NCBI GenBank assembly: GCA_014860445.1 | Contig: JACZJT010000069.1 | Coordinates: 1 to 64,000 of the forward strand | Length of the DNA: 64,000 nt | From: Burkholderiales bacterium | GTDB lineage: Bacteria > Pseudomonadota > Gammaproteobacteria > Burkholderiales > SG8-39 | Reading direction: 5' to 3' | Part shown: in pieces, positions 36,282-44,398 of the stretch | Layout of the letters: each line of letters starts with the position of its first letter | Position numbering within the stretch: the first letter of the stretch is position 1 | The notes under the pieces: model-generated | The model's database searches: none | What the model was told of the DNA's origin: nothing | What the model saw: the letters and a program-made list of their open reading frames with translations, nothing else | Program-made: the position numbers and the translations under genes

Positions 36282-37154
36282 ATGGCTGAAATACCCCGCC
36301 TCAACGGTGCAGTCCGCGCACTCGAACAGGGCAAACCCACGTTTACCACGTTTTCACCACCCGAGATCGGCATGGCGCAGACGATCAACGCTGCGCCCTA
36401 CGATGCCGTGGTGTTCGAGATGGAGCACAACCCCTACGACATTCAGGTGTTGCGCAACTGCATGCAGTACATGCTAGACCGCAAGCAGATCCTGAAATCC
36501 GGCAGCCTCGCGCCGGCGGTCACACCGATGGTGCGCATACCCGCGAACGGCGGCGAGATGAACCAGTTTCTCGCCAAGCAGGTGCTGGATATCGGCGTCT
36601 ACGGCATCGTCTGGCCGCATGTGAGCACGGTGGAGGAGGCGCGCAACGCCGTCGCCGCCTGCCGCTATCCGCGTCCGCCTTCGGCGCAGTACTACGAACC
36701 GGCGGGACAGCGCGGCGACGCGCCGAAGAATGCGGCGCCGTACTGGGGCCTCACCGCGCAGGAATACTACGCCCGCGCCGATGTCTGGCCGCTCAATCCC
36801 AAGGGTGAAATCCTGGTCGGCATCCAGTGCGAAGAAGCGCGCGCGATCAAGAACCTGCCGAAAATGCTCGAGCAGGTGCCGGGGATAGGTTTCGTCCTCA
36901 TTGGCGAAGGCGACTTGTCACAGGATCTCGGTTTCCCGCGGCAGTACGAGCATCCGACCGTCGCCGCGGCAATCGACGAGATACTCGCCATCTGCAAGGC
37001 GCACAACGTGGTCTGCGGACATCCGCACGCGAACGCCAGGAACATCGAAGAGCTGGTGGGCAAGGGATACCGCTGGTTGATGAGCCTGCCGACGACGTCC
37101 TTCGGCGGGCTGGAAAAAGGCCTCCAGGTTTCAGGCCGGGCGCCCGCTAAATAG
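36282..37154 (+). CDS. HpcH/HpaI-family aldolase/citrate-lyase-type protein
   Basis: The product is 290 residues. TIM-barrel features are VVFEMEHNPYD near residue 45, PMVRIPANGG near 85, VYGIVWPHVSTVEEAR near 110 and GIGFVLIGEGDLSQDLG near 205, with Glu and Asp in the metal-site positions. Members cleave 2-oxo or hydroxy acids to pyruvate or related products. AAGGAG precedes the ATG. It converges on the decarboxylase operon across a long palindrome. Confidence 0.88.
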   Translation: MAEIPRLNGAVRALEQGKPTFTTFSPPEIGMAQTINAAPYDAVVFEMEHNPYDIQVLRNCMQYMLDRKQILKSGSLAPAVTPMVRIPANGGEMNQFLAKQVLDIGVYGIVWPHVSTVEEARNAVAACRYPRPPSAQYYEPAGQRGDAPKNAAPYWGLTAQEYYARADVWPLNPKGEILVGIQCEEARAIKNLPKMLEQVPGIGFVLIGEGDLSQDLGFPRQYEHPTVAAAIDEILAICKAHNVVCGHPHANARNIEELVGKGYRWLMSLPTTSFGGLEKGLQVSGRAPAK

Positions 37155-37182
37155 ATTGAACCCGGCTATCGGATAGTGTTGC

Positions 37183-37208
37183 CGCGAGCGCGATCGATCG
37201 CGCTCGCG
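37183..37208. terminator. 26-bp perfect palindrome between convergent genes
   Basis: Arms CGCGAGCGCGATC and GATCGCGCTCGCG abut with no spacer, so the RNA hairpin loops on the central bases. It lies 29 bp after the aldolase stop and 10 bp after the decarboxylase stop on the opposite strand, the position of a bidirectional terminator. Confidence 0.6.
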
Positions 37209-37217
37209 TTGCAACGT

Positions 37218-37832
37218 TTATTTCGACGCGCCCAGGCCCTGCATGAAACGGCCGCGGATCTTGGCCGGGTCGCGCTCGGTCAGGCCGGCGGGCGGCTGCG
37301 TGCCGGTGCGCGCCGCGATGAACCAGGGTCCTTCGCGCTTCAGCGCAGCATCGATCAGTTCTTCGTAGTGCGCCTCGTCCGCGGCCCAGGCGCTCTGTGC
37401 GAGGCCGGCGCCTTTCGCGATCGCGACCAGGTCGGTGCCGAAGGACGTGAGCGTCGGCTGTGCGCCCGTGATCTGATAAATGCCGTTGTCGAACACGATA
37501 ATTGCGAGGTTCTTCGGCCCGTACTTCGCGACGGTGCCCAGCGAGCCCAGCTGCATCAACAGGGAGCCGTCGCCCTCGAGCGAAAACACCCGGCGTTGCG
37601 GCTGCGCGAGCGCGACGCCGAACGCGATGGGCACGGCCAGGCCCATGCTGCCCAGCATGTAGAAGTTCTGCGGCCGCTGGCCGCTGGCCCAAAGATCGAA
37701 GTGGGTATTGCCGATTCCGCCGATGACGGCTTCTTCATGCGTGAGCTTTGCCGTCAGGCGACGGCACAGATCCGAACGGTTCATCACCTTTGCCGTATCG
37801 CGGCCGGCGGATTGTATTTTTTTTGCGGGCAT
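37218..37832 (-). CDS. TPP-dependent 2-oxoacid decarboxylase, beta (PP-domain) subunit
   Basis: The product is 204 residues and corresponds to the C-terminal half of TPP enzymes. The TPP-pyrophosphate motif is GDGSLLMQLGSLGTVAKYGP, followed by NLAIIVFDNGIYQITGAQ. It matches the small subunit of sulfopyruvate or phosphonopyruvate decarboxylase-type enzymes. The partner N-terminal subunit is the next gene upstream, 8 bp away. The substrate is a 2-oxoacid of unknown identity. Confidence 0.85.
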   Translation of the reverse strand: MPAKKIQSAGRDTAKVMNRSDLCRRLTAKLTHEEAVIGGIGNTHFDLWASGQRPQNFYMLGSMGLAVPIAFGVALAQPQRRVFSLEGDGSLLMQLGSLGTVAKYGPKNLAIIVFDNGIYQITGAQPTLTSFGTDLVAIAKGAGLAQSAWAADEAHYEELIDAALKREGPWFIAARTGTQPPAGLTERDPAKIRGRFMQGLGASK

Positions 37833-37840
37833 GGCAGTCC

Positions 37841-38383
37841 TCATTTCTTTGCGCTGTGTTTCGTCAGGAGCGGGGACAGGATCATCGCCGCCGGCGCCTG
37901 GGTCGAGAACGCCTGCTTGATCATGCTGTCGACGATGAACTCCACCTCGTCGAGGCGGGTGATTGCATAGTGTTCGATCGCCAGGGACTCGAGCACCGGT
38001 CGCATGGTGCGGCAGACCATGGCCTGCCCGAACTGGAAATCGCCCAGGGTGCCGCGCTCCGAAATCATCATCAGCAGGGGAATCTGGTAAGGCACGGCCA
38101 TCGAGGCAATCACATTCGGCAGGGTGGCAAAGCCGCTGGTCTGCATGAGCACGATGCCGCGCTGCCCGGCCATGTAGGCGCCGGCGACGATGCCTGCGGC
38201 CTCCTCTTCGCGCGCCGGACTCAACACGGTGAAAAAATCGTCGGCGTGCAAGGATTTGATCAGCGGCGCCAGCACTTTGTCCGGCACATAGGCTATCAGC
38301 GAGACTTTGTTTTGCTTGAGTACCCGCAGGACGATCGCGTCCCAGGTTTCGGATCGCGTACGCGCGGCAGCTTCAACCGACAT
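37841..38383 (-). CDS. TPP-dependent 2-oxoacid decarboxylase, alpha (Pyr-domain) subunit
   Basis: The product is 180 residues, the N-terminal half of a split TPP enzyme. The activating-glutamate region is SPAREEEAAGIVAGAYMAG, and GIVLMQTSGFATLPNVIASM follows. The start at 38383 has GAGGAG upstream. It pairs with the following beta subunit as in sulfopyruvate decarboxylase. The whole unit sits downstream of a molybdenum hydroxylase, suggesting one pathway (inference). Confidence 0.85.
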   Translation of the reverse strand: MSVEAAARTRSETWDAIVLRVLKQNKVSLIAYVPDKVLAPLIKSLHADDFFTVLSPAREEEAAGIVAGAYMAGQRGIVLMQTSGFATLPNVIASMAVPYQIPLLMMISERGTLGDFQFGQAMVCRTMRPVLESLAIEHYAITRLDEVEFIVDSMIKQAFSTQAPAAMILSPLLTKHSAKK

Positions 38384-38426
38384 TTGACTTCTCCTCGTAG
38401 ATACCAGATTAACTTTACCCGGCCTG

Positions 38427-38687
38427 CTAACCGCCTTCAATCTTCGGAATGAAGTAGACCTCGCCGCCGGGGCGCATCGGGTGGAAATAAGCGACCTCGT
38501 GTATCTCGCCGTCGATGGCGACGCTGGTTTCCTCCTCCAGGTGCTCGCCCAGACCGGGATAGCGCTGATCCAGCACCCGGATGACGTCGTGCAGGGTCTT
38601 TGCCTCGATCTCGAACTCCTTCACGCCGCCCGTGTAGTGCCCGCTGTGGCTGCTGATCAGGACGACATGCACCGGCGCTGCGTTCAA
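38427..38687 (-). CDS. MoaD/ThiS-like beta-grasp protein
   Basis: The product is 86 residues ending EGG, the C-terminal diglycine typical of sulfur-carrier ubiquitin-like proteins. Body features are GGVKEFEIEAKTLHDVIRVLDQRYPGL and FHPMRPGGEVYFIP. Members carry thiocarboxylate for molybdopterin or thiamin. It lies between the hydroxylase large subunit and the decarboxylase, so a role in cofactor sulfuration or a pathway-specific sulfur transfer is possible (inference). Confidence 0.75.
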   Translation of the reverse strand: MNAAPVHVVLISSHSGHYTGGVKEFEIEAKTLHDVIRVLDQRYPGLGEHLEEETSVAIDGEIHEVAYFHPMRPGGEVYFIPKIEGG

Positions 38688-38703
38688 GGTCCTATCCCGG
38701 TTA

Positions 38704-41004
38704 TCACTTTTGGCCCGAATGGATCGCGGCCAGCACCTTGGGCGGGGACATCGGCAACTCGGTCAGGCGCCGGCCGATCGCATTGTTGATCGCGTTCGCA
38801 ACCGCCGCCATGGCCGGGACGATGTTTACTTCGCCTACCCCTTTTGCGCCATACGGGTGATTCGGGTTCGGCACTTCGACCAGCACGGTCTCGATCATCG
38901 GCAGGTCGGATGCGACCGGGATGCGATAGTCGAGGAAGCCCGCGTTCAGGAGGCGCCCGGCATCGTCGTAGATGTACTCCTCGTTCAGCGCCCAGCCGAT
39001 GCCCTGCACGGCGCCGCCTTCCATTTGTCCCTCGACATAGCTGCGGTGGATCGCACGCCCCACATCCTGTGCAACAATGAAGCGCAGGATTTTCACGCCG
39101 CCCGTCTCGGGATCGACCTCGACGTCGCACAGTTCGGTGGCGAAGCCCGGCGCCGCCCCGCCCGCGTTGACCGAGGCCTCGGCGCCGATCGGCCCGCCGG
39201 TAAGGGCGCGCTTCGCAGCGATGGCCTTGAGCGGCATGGGTTCGAGTTTGCCCGCAGCCGCGTCCGCCGGCCGGGCGCAGCCGTTCTCCCAGATTACTTC
39301 GCCCGGTTCCAGCTTCCAGATCATCGCGGCGCGCGCGCACAGTTCGGCGATCACCTTCCTGCAGGCCTCGACCACGGCGATGCCGGTGGCGAAGGTGACG
39401 CGCGAACCGCCCGTCACATGGGTGTAGCCGATCGAGGCGGTGTCGGCCACGATGGCGCGCACATCGTCGTAGGCGATGCCCAGTGTCTCGGCCGCCATGA
39501 TCGCCATCGACGCGCGCGAGCCGCCGATGTCCATGCTGCCGGTGGCGACGACGACCGTCCCGTCCTCGTTCACGTGCACAGTCGCGCTCGATTCGCCGCC
39601 GTTGTTGAACCAGAACCCGGACGCGAACCCGCGCCCCTGGTTCTTGCCCAGCGGCGCCGCATAGGCCGGATGCGCGAGCAGTGCCTTGACCGTCTCGGCG
39701 TAGCCGTCGTGCGCGTGCTTCGGTCCCCACGCCGTGGGCGTTCCCGTCTTGCATGCGTTCATCAGCCGGAACTTCAGCGGATCCATGCCCAATTTGGCCG
39801 CAAGCGCGTCCATGACGCTTTCGACAGCGAAGGCTGAAATCGGCGAGCCCGGGGCGCGGTAGGCGGCCGATTTCGGCCGGTTGCAGACGACGTCATATCC
39901 GACCGAGCGCACGTTCGGGATGTTGTAGGGTGCGAAGCCGCACATGGTCGCGTTCATCACCGGCGAGCCGGGAAACGCGCCGGCCTGGAACTTGAACAGG
40001 CCGTCCGCGGCGACCAGGGTGCCGTCCTTCCTGGCTCCGATTTTGACCGTCATGGACGACCCGGAGGTCGGCCCGGTGGACTTGAATACGTCTTCGCGGC
40101 TCATCATGATCTTGACCGGATGGCCGCACTTGCGCGAGAGCGCTGCGGCCAGCGGCTCGACATAGATGACGGTCTTGCCGCCGAAGCCGCCGCCGATCTC
40201 GGCCGGATGCACCAGCACGTCGCCGATGTTCATGTTGAGCAGCCGCGCCGTGAACGCGCGCACCACGAAGTGTCCCTGGCTCGCCGCCCAGATTTCCCCC
40301 TGGCCCTTGGCGTCGAAGCGCGCGAGGCAGGCGTGCGGCTCGATGTAGCCCTGATGCACCGGCGCGGTCTTGAAGCTCATTTCCACGATCTCGTCGGCAG
40401 CGGCGAACCCGGCATCCACGTCGCCGAGGTTTAACTCGGTGCGTTTGGAAATATTCGAAGCGTTCTTCGGGGGCGGCTCGACGCCGCGGGTGATCATGTC
40501 CTCGAACAGCAGCGGCGCATCCGGCTGCATCGCCGCGTCGACATCAATCACATGCGGCAGCGGTTCGTAATCGACCTCGATCAGCCGCAGGGCCGCCTCG
40601 GCGATGGCCTTGCTGGTCGCCGCGACGGCGGCGACGGCATGGCCTTCGTACAGGACTTTCTCGCGCGCCATGACATTGCGCGTCATGTGCCAGAAATTGA
40701 TGGCGACACGCTCCGGTCCGACAAACTCGTACTTCTGCTCGGGAAAATCCGCGGACGTGATCACCGCCTTGACGCCGGTCAGCGAACCCGCTTTCGATGT
40801 GTCGATCGCGCGGATGCGGGCATGGGCATGCGGCGAGCGCAGGATCGCGCCCCAGAGCATGCCCGGCAGGGCGAAGTCCGCGCCATAGCGGGCCAGCCCC
40901 GTCACTTTCGGCACGCCGTCCGGTCGTACCGGACTGGTGCCGACGATCTTCAGGGCGTTGTCGTCGCGTCCCTCGGCCTCCGGCTTGATCACTTTCGCGT
41001 CCAT
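38704..41004 (-). CDS. xanthine-dehydrogenase-family molybdenum hydroxylase, large subunit
   Basis: The product is 766 residues and carries the molybdopterin domains. Landmarks are IGGGFGGKTVIYVEPLAAALS, AYRAPGSPISAFAVES, and the catalytic-Glu motif YGAKGVGEVN near the C-terminus. The CO-dehydrogenase active-loop sequence AYRCSFR is not present; AYRAPGSP replaces it, so this is an organic-substrate hydroxylase or reductase and not a CO dehydrogenase. GGGGAGG precedes the start. It forms one operon with the FeS and FAD subunits upstream. Confidence 0.92.
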   Translation of the reverse strand: MDAKVIKPEAEGRDDNALKIVGTSPVRPDGVPKVTGLARYGADFALPGMLWGAILRSPHAHARIRAIDTSKAGSLTGVKAVITSADFPEQKYEFVGPERVAINFWHMTRNVMAREKVLYEGHAVAAVAATSKAIAEAALRLIEVDYEPLPHVIDVDAAMQPDAPLLFEDMITRGVEPPPKNASNISKRTELNLGDVDAGFAAADEIVEMSFKTAPVHQGYIEPHACLARFDAKGQGEIWAASQGHFVVRAFTARLLNMNIGDVLVHPAEIGGGFGGKTVIYVEPLAAALSRKCGHPVKIMMSREDVFKSTGPTSGSSMTVKIGARKDGTLVAADGLFKFQAGAFPGSPVMNATMCGFAPYNIPNVRSVGYDVVCNRPKSAAYRAPGSPISAFAVESVMDALAAKLGMDPLKFRLMNACKTGTPTAWGPKHAHDGYAETVKALLAHPAYAAPLGKNQGRGFASGFWFNNGGESSATVHVNEDGTVVVATGSMDIGGSRASMAIMAAETLGIAYDDVRAIVADTASIGYTHVTGGSRVTFATGIAVVEACRKVIAELCARAAMIWKLEPGEVIWENGCARPADAAAGKLEPMPLKAIAAKRALTGGPIGAEASVNAGGAAPGFATELCDVEVDPETGGVKILRFIVAQDVGRAIHRSYVEGQMEGGAVQGIGWALNEEYIYDDAGRLLNAGFLDYRIPVASDLPMIETVLVEVPNPNHPYGAKGVGEVNIVPAMAAVANAINNAIGRRLTELPMSPPKVLAAIHSGQK

Positions 41005-41006
41005 GT

Positions 41007-41483
41007 TCAGCCTCCCCGCATTTCGTGTGCCGCATCGAGCACCGCATCGATGATCTTGTTGTACCCCGTGCACCGGCACAGGTTGCCGGCCAGCCAGAAG
41101 CGCACCTCTTCCTCGCTCGGGTCGGGGTTGCGCTCCAGCAGCGCGCGCGCGGCGATCAGGATACCGGGCGTGCACACGCCGCACTGCAGCGCGGCGTGTT
41201 CCAGGAACTTGCGCTGCAGCGGGTGCAGGCTGGTGCCTTCGGCCATGCCTTCTATCGTTTGTATGGATTTGCCCTGCGCTTCAACGCCGAGCACGAGGCA
41301 GGAGCACACCAGCCGACCGTCCAGCGTCACGCTGCACGCGCCGCAGTCGCCCGTGGCGCAACCTTCCTTGGTGCCGGTGTGGTGCAGTTCGTCGCGCAGC
41401 ACCTCGAGCAGTGTTTGCTGCGTTTCGCAAAGAAACTCGACGGCATTGCCGTTGAGCGTCGTCGTTACATGGTGCTTGGACAT
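41007..41483 (-). CDS. molybdenum hydroxylase, small [2Fe-2S] subunit
   Basis: The product is 158 residues. Both clusters are clear: the plant-type [2Fe-2S] site KEGCATGDCGACSV with a later Cys, and the second cluster CGVCTPG and NLCRCTGY. It passes electrons from the molybdopterin subunit to FAD. Its start overlaps the stop of the FAD subunit gene, and it ends 2 bp before the large-subunit start. Confidence 0.95.
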   Translation of the reverse strand: MSKHHVTTTLNGNAVEFLCETQQTLLEVLRDELHHTGTKEGCATGDCGACSVTLDGRLVCSCLVLGVEAQGKSIQTIEGMAEGTSLHPLQRKFLEHAALQCGVCTPGILIAARALLERNPDPSEEEVRFWLAGNLCRCTGYNKIIDAVLDAAHEMRGG

Positions 41484-42355
41484 CAGCTGTTCCCCCTTGC
41501 TCGTTCGAGCGCAATGCCGGCGGCGCGCCGTGCCAGCACGCCCGCCACTTCAATACGGAATTCGATGGTTCCGCGCTTGTCGGCTATGGGCCGGCAGGCG
41601 GCGCTCACCGCCGCCGCCAGGCGCTGGAGCGCGGCCTCATCGACTTTGCTGCCGATCAAGGCGGCTGCGGCTTCGGGTACCAGCAGCGCGCGCTCGGCTA
41701 CGGCGCCCAAACTAACCCGCGCCTGCTTGCATACGCCCTTCGCATCCAGCGTGAGATTGACGCCGGCGCCGACGACCGCAATGTCCATCTCGGTACGGGG
41801 GGTGAAGCGCAGGTAGGCGTCGCCGGAGCGCGCCGGGCGCCGCGGCAGGAAAAACGAAGCGACGAGTTCTCCCTCGGCGAGCGAGGTCTTGCCCGGCCCC
41901 GTCGGAATATCCTCGACATTCACATCGCGTTTGCCGCGCGGTCCCACAATGCGCGCCAGCGCGCCGGCGGCGATGAGGGCGGGCACGCTGTCCGCCGCGG
42001 GCGAGGCATTGCACAGGTTGCCGCCGACGCTTGCGCGTCCTTTCACCTGGACCGAGCCGATCAGCTTGACCGCATCGGTCACGCCGGGCCATGCCTGCGC
42101 GAACGCCGCGTGTTCCACGAGTTCCATGCATGTCGCGGCCGCGCCGAAGCGAAATCCACCTTTCTCCGCGACGATAGCCGTCATTTCCGCTATGCCCTTG
42201 ACGTCGACCAGCAAGCCCGGTGACACGCGGCCGGCGCGCATCTGGATCAGCAGATCCGTACCGCCGGCCAACACCCGCGCCTGCCCGCTTGCGCCGGCGA
42301 GCAGTGCGACCGCGGCCTTCAGCGTCTTCGGGCTTTCATAACGTATTTCACTCAT
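41483..42355 (-). CDS. molybdenum hydroxylase, FAD-binding medium subunit
   Basis: The product is 290 residues. The N-terminal motif SGQARVLAGGTDLLIQMR is the FAD-binding loop, followed by KGRASVGGNLCNASPAADSVPALIAAGA and the C-terminal CO-dehydrogenase-flavoprotein domain. It is the first gene of the six-gene operon. It is divergent from the transporter genes at 42815 across a 459-bp region. Confidence 0.93.
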   Translation of the reverse strand: MSEIRYESPKTLKAAVALLAGASGQARVLAGGTDLLIQMRAGRVSPGLLVDVKGIAEMTAIVAEKGGFRFGAAATCMELVEHAAFAQAWPGVTDAVKLIGSVQVKGRASVGGNLCNASPAADSVPALIAAGALARIVGPRGKRDVNVEDIPTGPGKTSLAEGELVASFFLPRRPARSGDAYLRFTPRTEMDIAVVGAGVNLTLDAKGVCKQARVSLGAVAERALLVPEAAAALIGSKVDEAALQRLAAAVSAACRPIADKRGTIEFRIEVAGVLARRAAGIALERARGNS

Positions 42356-42814
42356 CGATCGGTTTCCTGAAAACTGAAAATTGATTCACCCGGTATCGGG
42401 CGTGGTGTAAGTCCGTGGTGGATTTTCGAATGATCGCGACCCGCCCCGCGCTTTGTCGCTGCGGCCTGCGGCGTTTTTTCCGAGAAATTCAGTCACATTT
42501 TACCAAAATCATCCTGCCAGATTTCTTCGATGCGGGATTTTTCCAATTGCCATCGGCTTGCGATCACACGCCACGTCGGCTTTTCAATTTATGTGGAACA
42601 CCTGCCGCGCGTTGATTTCTGTCCCGCTGCCTTCAAATTGCCGGTTGCTTGGTATATGATCGCATTTATTTGCGACAAACTGGTTTTGCGTTTACGGTTT
42701 TTTCGCTGCGCCGGAATCGATCACCCGCAGACGGTTTATTTGAAGATCCGGTCGCTGTGTGACCGCAAGCACCTGACTTTCCATTTCCGACCGATCCACC
42801 AAGAGGAGAACACC
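42356..42814. other. 459-bp divergent intergenic region
   Basis: No gene was seen. It is more AT-rich than its flanks and must contain the promoters for both the hydroxylase operon (minus) and the tricarboxylate transporter genes (plus). I saw no clear regulator gene or strong palindrome within it. Confidence 0.6.
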
Positions 42815-43792
42815 ATGAAATTAAAATCACTCATCGCGCCTGTCGTTTCCGTGGTGGCGCTCGGCGCCGCCATGATGCCTATGACGGCATCCGCCGCTCC
42901 CAGTATTCCATGCAGTACCGCCCGGCTGATCGTGCCCTGGAAAGCGGGCGGCGCCACGGACGTGATCTACCGCATCATGGCCAATGCAGTAAACGAAAGC
43001 GGCGGCAAGCCGGAACTGCAGGTCGTGAACATCGGCGGCCAGGGCGGCAACAAGGGCGCCAAGGAAGCGCGCGAATCCAAACCCGACGGCTGCACGCTGT
43101 TCGCCATGCACCAGAGCGCGATGTCCAGCTACTTCACCGGCCGCGTGGATTTCAGCATCGAAGCCTTCGAGCCGGTGGCCCTGATGACCCGGACGCCGTC
43201 ATTCCTCGGCGCGGCAATAAAAACACCCTGGAACGACATGAAGGAACTGATCGCCGACGCGAAGAAGCGCCCGGGGCAGATTCTGGCCGGTGGCACCCTG
43301 GGTTCGACCAGCCAGTTTTATTTCCTGGAGATCGAGGACGTGGCCGGCATCCAGTTCAAGCACGTACCCTACGAGGGCGACAGCGATCGCATGACCGCCT
43401 TGCTCGCCGGCAACATCGATCTGGGCTCGACCAACCTGGCTGCCGCCGGCAAGAACATCAAGGACGGCACGATGAAGGTACTGGGCTTTTCGGGACCGGA
43501 CCGCACGTTCTTGAAGGATGTTCCGACGTTCAAAGAGCAAGGCGTGGATCTGATCTCCGGCGTGGAGCGCGGCATCGTGCTGCCCAAGGGCGCCTCGCCC
43601 GAGGTCATCAAGCACTGGGAAACCGCGCTGCTCAAAGCGTGCAAGAATCCCAAGGTCCAGGATCAGCTGACCAAGAAGGGGACCCTGGCGGTCTGCGATA
43701 ACGCGGCGGACTACGCGTCTTATCTCACCAAAACCTTCACAAAATGGAAGGCCATCGCCAAGAAGGTAGGCGTCTACAAGCGCAAGGACTAA
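42815..43792 (+). CDS. Bug-type tripartite tricarboxylate transporter solute-binding protein
   Basis: The product is 325 residues with a signal peptide (residues 1-28, MTASA). Bug-family landmarks are TARLIVPWKAGGATDVIYRIMA and VNIGGQGGNKGAKEARESKPDG. It is a periplasmic receptor delivering an organic acid to the TctA/TctB pair encoded next. AAGAGGAG precedes the ATG. A GC hairpin follows and may raise its transcript level relative to the permease. Confidence 0.92.
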   Translation: MKLKSLIAPVVSVVALGAAMMPMTASAAPSIPCSTARLIVPWKAGGATDVIYRIMANAVNESGGKPELQVVNIGGQGGNKGAKEARESKPDGCTLFAMHQSAMSSYFTGRVDFSIEAFEPVALMTRTPSFLGAAIKTPWNDMKELIADAKKRPGQILAGGTLGSTSQFYFLEIEDVAGIQFKHVPYEGDSDRMTALLAGNIDLGSTNLAAAGKNIKDGTMKVLGFSGPDRTFLKDVPTFKEQGVDLISGVERGIVLPKGASPEVIKHWETALLKACKNPKVQDQLTKKGTLAVCDNAADYASYLTKTFTKWKAIAKKVGVYKRKD

Positions 43793-43809
43793 ACGCCTGA
43801 AGCAAACGG

Positions 43810-43836
43810 CCCCCGCTCGCATGGTTGCAGCGGGGG
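43810..43836 (+). terminator. hairpin between receptor and permease genes
   Basis: Arms CCCCCGCT (43810-43817) and AGCGGGGG (43829-43836) enclose an 11-nt loop. There is no T-run, so it is more likely a partial terminator or mRNA-stabilising stem than a full stop. This arrangement is common after abundant binding-protein genes. Confidence 0.55.
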
Positions 43837-43878
43837 ACGCGTTCGTTCCATCAAACTCTTTTCGAAAGAATTTCTGCC

Positions 43879-44364
43879 ATGTCACGCGTGAACACAGACA
43901 CGGTATGCGCGATCGTCATTCTTGCGGCGGGCGGCGCATTTTTTCGGGCGACCTACGATATTGAGAAAATGGACTACCGGTCGCTGGGCGCCGAGGTCTG
44001 GCCCCGGGTCGTGCTTATCCTGCTGTTTGTGCTGACCTTCGCCTATTTGTTTCAGTCCCTGAAACAGGGGCGGGACGAAAAAAGCGAGGGCGGCGGGGTG
44101 ATCGGCTGGATCGGCCGCTATCAGAACGCGCTCTGGTGCTACGCGCTGTTCGCGGGCTTTCTCCTGACGATGAACTATCTGGGCATGCTGATCGGCGGGA
44201 CGCTGTTCGTGTTCCTCACGCTGACGGCACTGGGGGAGCGCACGCTGCGCGCGTTCGCGGTGCACGCCGCCGTATCCCTCATTTCGGTCGGATTCATGTG
44301 GTCGGTTTTTACATACGGTATAAAAGTCATTCTGCCCCAGGGCGAAATTTTCTCCGCCTGGTAA
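43879..44364 (+). CDS. tripartite tricarboxylate transporter small permease (TctB-like)
   Basis: The product is 161 residues with four hydrophobic helices and the family's short YDIEKMDYRSLGAEVWPRVVLILLFVLT opening. It forms the small membrane subunit of the tripartite transporter. The start ATG at 43879 is preferred over an upstream frame because homology begins there. It ends 34 bp before the large permease gene. Confidence 0.88.
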   Translation: MSRVNTDTVCAIVILAAGGAFFRATYDIEKMDYRSLGAEVWPRVVLILLFVLTFAYLFQSLKQGRDEKSEGGGVIGWIGRYQNALWCYALFAGFLLTMNYLGMLIGGTLFVFLTLTALGERTLRAFAVHAAVSLISVGFMWSVFTYGIKVILPQGEIFSAW

Positions 44365-44398
44365 GAAGAACAAAGAACAACGCGAAGGACTGTGCGCC

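Noticed and set aside
38704-42355. Aerobic CO dehydrogenase (CoxMSL)
   Set aside because: Subunit order and folds fit, but the large subunit has AYRAPGSP where the CO-oxidising enzyme has AYRCSFR.
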